Source: Afipia sp.
Lineage (GTDB): Bacteria > Pseudomonadota > Alphaproteobacteria > Rhizobiales > Xanthobacteraceae
DNA length: 64,000 bases
Direction: 5' to 3'
Assembly (NCBI GenBank): GCA_024707075.1
Contig: JANQAK010000004.1
Coordinates: 124,001-188,000 of the forward strand
Position numbers and translations under genes: made by a program. The notes under the pieces were generated by a model. It did no database searches and was not told where the DNA came from. It was given only the letters and a program-made list of their open reading frames with translations. How positions within the stretch are numbered: position 1 is the first letter of the stretch; each line of letters opens with the position of its first letter. Of this stretch, positions 60,410 to 64,000 are shown in pieces.

Positions 60410-60874
60410 ATGGCGGCCTACACACTCAAGATCAATGGCGGCGAGCATCATGTGGATGTCGACCCGCAAACTCCTCTCCTCTGGGCCATTCGCGACGGTG
60501 CGGGCCTGACCGGTACAAAATATGGATGCGGTGTCGCGCAATGCGGCGCATGCACCGTGCATGTCGATGGCCAGCCGATGCGCTCATGCGCCCTGCCGGT
60601 TTCCGCAGTCGGCACCAGCGAAATCACCACCATCGAAGGCATCAAGAGCCGCGAGGCGCAGGCCGTGCAGAAGGCCTGGGTCGCACTCGATGTGCCGCAA
60701 TGCGGTTACTGCCAGTCCGGTCAGATCATGAGCGCGGCATCGCTGCTCGAACTCAATCCGAAGCCGACCGACAATGACATCGACCTCGCGATGAACGGCA
60801 ACATCTGCCGCTGTGCCACGTATGTCCGCATCCGTGCCGCGATCCACGATGCCGCCAAGTCGCTGGAGGGTTGA
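60410..60874 (+). CDS. iorA: 2Fe-2S subunit of isoquinoline 1-oxidoreductase-like molybdenum hydroxylase
   Basis: A 154-residue iron-sulfur protein with two 2Fe-2S centres: the plant-ferredoxin type (C40, C45, C48, C60) and the helical type (C98, C101, C133, C135 in CGYCQSGQ and ICRC). It passes electrons from the molybdopterin subunit encoded four bases downstream. Two-subunit enzymes without an FAD subunit are the IorAB type, which hydroxylates N-heterocycles or oxidises aldehydes; the exact substrate is not known. A strong hairpin masks its ribosome-binding site. Confidence 0.88.
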   Translation: MAAYTLKINGGEHHVDVDPQTPLLWAIRDGAGLTGTKYGCGVAQCGACTVHVDGQPMRSCALPVSAVGTSEITTIEGIKSREAQAVQKAWVALDVPQCGYCQSGQIMSAASLLELNPKPTDNDIDLAMNGNICRCATYVRIRAAIHDAAKSLEG

Positions 60875-60877
60875 GTC

Positions 60878-63067
60878 ATGAACATTCACATCCAAGAGAC
60901 CGTCACACGTGCGTCCGCACTTTCGCGGCGATCTGTTCTGAAGGGCGGCGCAGGCCTTGTGCTCGGCGCCTATCTCGCGCGCGGCGGCAAGGCGTTTGCG
61001 CAAGGCGCGCCTGCGGCAGCGAGCGTCAACATCACGCCAAATACGTTCCTCATCATCGCGCCGGACAACACGGTCACGGTGCTGTGCAAGCACATCGAGT
61101 TCGGGCAGGGACCGTTCACCGGCATGGCGACGCTTGTCGCCGAGGAACTCGACGCTGACTGGTCGCAGATGCGCGCCGATCACGCGCCATCCAATCCGGT
61201 GCTCTACAAGAATCTGCTGTTCGGTGTGCAGGGCACCGGTGGGTCGAGCGCGATCGCCAATTCCTATGAGCAGATGCGCAAGGTTGGCGCAGCTGCACGC
61301 GAAATGCTGGTGGCTACCGCTGCCAGCGAATGGAATGTGCCTGCGTCCGAGATCACGGTCGAGAACGGCATCATCAAACATCCATCCGGCAAGCAGAGCG
61401 GCTTCGGCGCGTTCGTTGAAAAAGCCAATCAGTTGCCGGTCCCGGCGGACCCGAAACTGAAAGAACCGTCGACCTTCAAGCTGATCGGCAAGGAAGGCGC
61501 GGTCAAGCGTCTTGACAGCGCCGCGAAGTCGAACGGCAGCGCCGAATATACCCTCGACATTCACGAGCCGGACATGCTGACGGCGGTGATCGCGCGTTCG
61601 CCGAAATTCGGCGGCACGGTTGCCTCGTTCGATGCGACGGCCGCAAAGGCGGTTCCCGGTGTGGTCGATGTCAAGCAGGTGCCGACCGGCGTCGTGGTCT
61701 ATGCGAAAGGCTTCTGGCCGGCGAAGACCGCGCGCGATCTGTTGAAGATCACGTGGGATGACAGCAAGGCGGAAAAGCGCGGGACAGCGCAACTGCTGAC
61801 CGAGTTCCGCACCTTGGCGAAATCGCCGGGCAAGACCGTGAAGCAGGAAGGCGACTTTGACGCTGCGATGGCCAAGGGTGGCCGCGTCGTCGAAGCCGAG
61901 TTCGTGTTTCCCTATCTGGCGCACGCGGCGATGGAGCCGCTCAATGGCTACATCAAGTGGGACGGCGAGACCGCCTCTGCACGCTACGGCAGTCAGTTTC
62001 CAACCCCGGATCACGCCACCATCGCGAAGGTGCTTGGTCTCCCAATGGAGAAGGTTTCGCTCAAGACCATTCTCGCCGGCGGAAGTTTCGGACGTCGCGC
62101 CCAGCAGACGGTGCATGTCGCCGCCGAGCTCGCCGAAGTGGCGAAGGCCATCGGTCCCGGCAAGTCCGTGAAGCTGGTGTGGACCCGCGAGGACGACATG
62201 CGCGGCGGCTACTACCGTCCGTTCAGCGTGCATCGGATGCGCGGCGTGGTTCGTGACGGCAAGATCGAAGCCTGGAGCGACACCATCGTCGGTCAGTCGA
62301 TCATGAAGGGGTCGCCGTTCGAGGCGATGGCGATGAAGGACGGGCTGGATGCGACCGCCTACGAAGGCTCGAACGAGATTCCTTACGATGTTGCCAACTT
62401 CACGTGCGACCTGCATCAGGTCGATGTCGGTGTGCCGGTCTTGTGGTGGCGCTCGGTCGGCCACACCCACACCGGCTACGCGGTCGAGGCGTTCGTCGAC
62501 GAACTGCTGGAAGCGGCGGGCAAGGATCCTGTCGAAGGCCGTCTCGAACTGATGGGCAAGAAGCCGCGCCATGCCGGCGTGCTTCGCGCTGTCGCCGAAC
62601 TGGCCGACTGGAAGAACGCGAAGCTAGAGCCGGGACGTGCGCGTGGCGTCGCGGTGGTCGAGAGCTTCAATACGTTTGTCGCGCAGGTCGTCGAGCTGTC
62701 GATGACGGAGGAGGGTCCGAAGGTTCACAAGGTCTGGTGCGCGGTGGACTGCGGCGTCGCCGTCAACCCGGACATCATTCGCGCTCAGATGGAAGGCGGC
62801 ATCGGCTTTGGCCTCGGCCACATCCTGTATGCGGATGTGACGATGGAAGACGGTCGCGTGGTGACGGGTAATTTCGACAGCTACCGCTCGTTGCGCATCA
62901 ACGAGATGCCCGAGATTCATGTGACGATCGTCAAGTCGAGCGAGAAGCCGACCGGCGTCGGCGAGCCGGGCGTGCCGCCGATCGGTCCCGCCGTTGCCAA
63001 CGCCATGGCGAAGCTCGGGCACACGCGTCCGCGTCAGTTGCCGATCGTGCCGGGAGCGTCAGCATGA
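60878..63067 (+). CDS. iorB: Molybdopterin-binding subunit of isoquinoline 1-oxidoreductase-like enzyme
   Basis: A 729-residue xanthine-dehydrogenase-family large subunit. The N-terminus is a twin-arginine-type signal ([20 protein letters not shown]), so the enzyme is exported folded, carrying the small subunit along. Family blocks include [41 protein letters not shown] and the C-terminal [16 protein letters not shown], in which the catalytic Glu is found. It overlaps the following cytochrome gene by four bases, implying electron delivery to a periplasmic cytochrome instead of FAD/NAD. Confidence 0.9.
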   Translation: MNIHIQETVTRASALSRRSVLKGGAGLVLGAYLARGGKAFAQGAPAAASVNITPNTFLIIAPDNTVTVLCKHIEFGQGPFTGMATLVAEELDADWSQMRADHAPSNPVLYKNLLFGVQGTGGSSAIANSYEQMRKVGAAAREMLVATAASEWNVPASEITVENGIIKHPSGKQSGFGAFVEKANQLPVPADPKLKEPSTFKLIGKEGAVKRLDSAAKSNGSAEYTLDIHEPDMLTAVIARSPKFGGTVASFDATAAKAVPGVVDVKQVPTGVVVYAKGFWPAKTARDLLKITWDDSKAEKRGTAQLLTEFRTLAKSPGKTVKQEGDFDAAMAKGGRVVEAEFVFPYLAHAAMEPLNGYIKWDGETASARYGSQFPTPDHATIAKVLGLPMEKVSLKTILAGGSFGRRAQQTVHVAAELAEVAKAIGPGKSVKLVWTREDDMRGGYYRPFSVHRMRGVVRDGKIEAWSDTIVGQSIMKGSPFEAMAMKDGLDATAYEGSNEIPYDVANFTCDLHQVDVGVPVLWWRSVGHTHTGYAVEAFVDELLEAAGKDPVEGRLELMGKKPRHAGVLRAVAELADWKNAKLEPGRARGVAVVESFNTFVAQVVELSMTEEGPKVHKVWCAVDCGVAVNPDIIRAQMEGGIGFGLGHILYADVTMEDGRVVTGNFDSYRSLRINEMPEIHVTIVKSSEKPTGVGEPGVPPIGPAVANAMAKLGHTRPRQLPIVPGASA

Positions 63068-63735
63068 GTTTGCTCAGACAGGGTGTGATGGCGCTCGGCG
63101 CGGGCGCCATCGCCGCGACGCTGCTCGCGTTCTCGGGGCCGGCATTTCGCGGCGAGGCCGATGCGGCAGTGGAGCCGATCAAAAGTCCGGCGGTGCTGAA
63201 GCCGGTATCGAGCTTCGACAAGATCAAGGACAAGAACAAGCGGGCGGTCGCGCTGTTCGAGGAAGCTGGCAAGGTGATCCAGTCGCCGCGTTGCATGAAT
63301 TGCCACCCGGCGACTGAGCGTCCGACGCAGACCGACAGGATGCGTCCGCATATGCCGCTGGTGGTGCGCGGCGAGGGGGGAGTTGGCGCGGCAAGCGGGC
63401 TGGCGTGCAATACCTGTCACCACGATGCAAACTTCGACGCTGCGGGCGTACCCGGCAATCCGAAGTGGGCTTTGGCACCTCTCGAGATGGCCTGGCAGGG
63501 CAAGTCGCTCGGCCAGATCTGCGTGCAGATCAAGGACAAGGAACGCAACGGCGGCAAGGACATGGCCGCGCTGGTGAAGCACATGGCTGAAGATGAACTG
63601 GTCGGGTGGGGCTGGAATCCGGGCGGCAATCGTACCCCGGCTCCGGGAACGCAGAAACAGTTCGGCGAACTCATCAAGGCGTGGGCGGCGGCAGGCGCGG
63701 CCTGTCCGAAAATCCCTGCGGATACAAAGGGTTGA
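63064..63735 (+). CDS. Periplasmic dihaem cytochrome c, electron acceptor of the molybdenum hydroxylase
   Basis: A 223-residue secreted protein. The N-terminal hydrophobic segment (about 8-25) is a signal peptide, and two haem-binding CxxCH motifs are present, CMNCH (77-81) and CNTCH (115-119). It lies in the same operon and overlaps the large-subunit gene by four bases, so it most likely takes electrons from the 2Fe-2S subunit in the periplasm and feeds them to the respiratory chain. Such annotated third subunits of isoquinoline oxidoreductase systems are known in this group. Intact. Confidence 0.8.
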   Translation: MSLLRQGVMALGAGAIAATLLAFSGPAFRGEADAAVEPIKSPAVLKPVSSFDKIKDKNKRAVALFEEAGKVIQSPRCMNCHPATERPTQTDRMRPHMPLVVRGEGGVGAASGLACNTCHHDANFDAAGVPGNPKWALAPLEMAWQGKSLGQICVQIKDKERNGGKDMAALVKHMAEDELVGWGWNPGGNRTPAPGTQKQFGELIKAWAAAGAACPKIPADTKG

Positions 63736-64000
63736 ATTCGGAGACCAAGCTGAATATCCAATAGGGAAGTCTCCACGCCGCCGGGCCGGGTGGCTTCTGG
63801 CCCGAAAAATGCTTCAAGGGACCAGAATCCCCTTGGCAACGCGTTCCCGAACCGTTAAACAATCCCTTCCGGGCGTGCTGGCTGTCGCTGGCGCGTCCGT
63901 GTTCGTTTTCCGAAAATCAGACCAATAGGAGCCTATTCCTCGTCGATCATTCCGCATGGATTGCTCACAAGGAAGGGAAACTCTTGTTTTGACGAAAGAA
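63736..64000. other. Intergenic sequence to the window edge
   Basis: No gene with coding support was found in these 265 bases. A small GC-rich inverted pair (GGGCCGGG and GGCCCG) occurs near 63783-63804. The A/T-rich end could belong to the promoter of a gene outside the window. Confidence 0.3.

Noticed and set aside
60584..62572. Long minus-strand open frame of 662 codons opposite iorB
   Set aside because: It mirrors the codon structure of the intact plus-strand molybdopterin subunit; its translation is Arg/His/Asp-rich low-quality sequence without domains. High-GC genes commonly give such antisense frames.

Overview
The window looks like the chromosome of a high-GC alphaproteobacterium of the Bradyrhizobium/Rhodopseudomonas/Afipia group. 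Pointers are an alphaproteobacterial curli cluster with CsgH, an HWE-type sensor kinase, an alphaproteobacterial-type LexA box, the tRNA-Trp-secE-nusG-rplK-rplA block, and a Rhizobiales-type trb operon ending in a DUF2274 gene and a lysR gene. The genus is an inference.

Layout. 1-3.4 kb: curli (functional amyloid) genes in the order curlin, csgH, curlin, csgF, csgG. 3.6-7.8 kb: a decayed strip holding a lysR fragment, a P-type ATPase pseudogene and a possible integrase tail, then an intact lysR. 7.7-17.0 kb: a compact minus-strand conjugation operon (trbB,C,D,E,J,K-alt,L,F,G,I plus DUF2274). No coupling protein, relaxase or intact integrase gene is present, so this looks like an ICE remnant. 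17.2-18.2 kb: an S1/P1 nuclease.

18.2-31.8 kb is an accessory, defence-like island. It starts with a divergent locus around a perfect LexA-type box, with DUF5131 (three-Cys radical-SAM-like) and its partner TcmP on one side. It continues with a five-gene minus-strand operon that I read as a GTPase-centred conflict system: metallophosphoesterase plus adaptor, helical GASH-like protein, two double-GTPase-type proteins and GAP1. Then come a Fic protein with a duplicated palindromic operator and an Xre-RES toxin-antitoxin pair. The metallophosphoesterase gene is split by a seven-T run, beyond which the adaptor domain continues in another frame.

32.5-35.0 kb: DUF2023 plus anaerobic haem utilisation (hutX, hutW). 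35.5-42.3 kb: a chemoreceptor, a Crp/Fnr regulator with a small Cys-rich ORF and an Fnr/FixK-type palindrome, small hypotheticals and a two-component system. 42.3-44.1 kb: a carbamoyltransferase gene broken by two one-base lesions. 44.9-52.6 kb: a TetR gene divergent from an acyl-CoA catabolism cluster (acyl-CoA dehydrogenase, phosphotransferase, two SDRs, histidine phosphatase), then a beta-lactamase-fold hydrolase and a thioesterase. 52.7-56.5 kb: a chemoreceptor and an HWE kinase. 56.7-59.2 kb: tRNA-Trp, secE, nusG, rplK, rplA. 59.3-63.7 kb: a 2-hydroxyacid dehydrogenase and an isoquinoline-oxidoreductase-like molybdenum hydroxylase with a dihaem cytochrome c.

Reading caution: nusG, an essential gene, carries a one-base frameshift here. 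Some frameshifts in this sequence are therefore probably sequencing errors, and the other split genes should be judged with that in mind.
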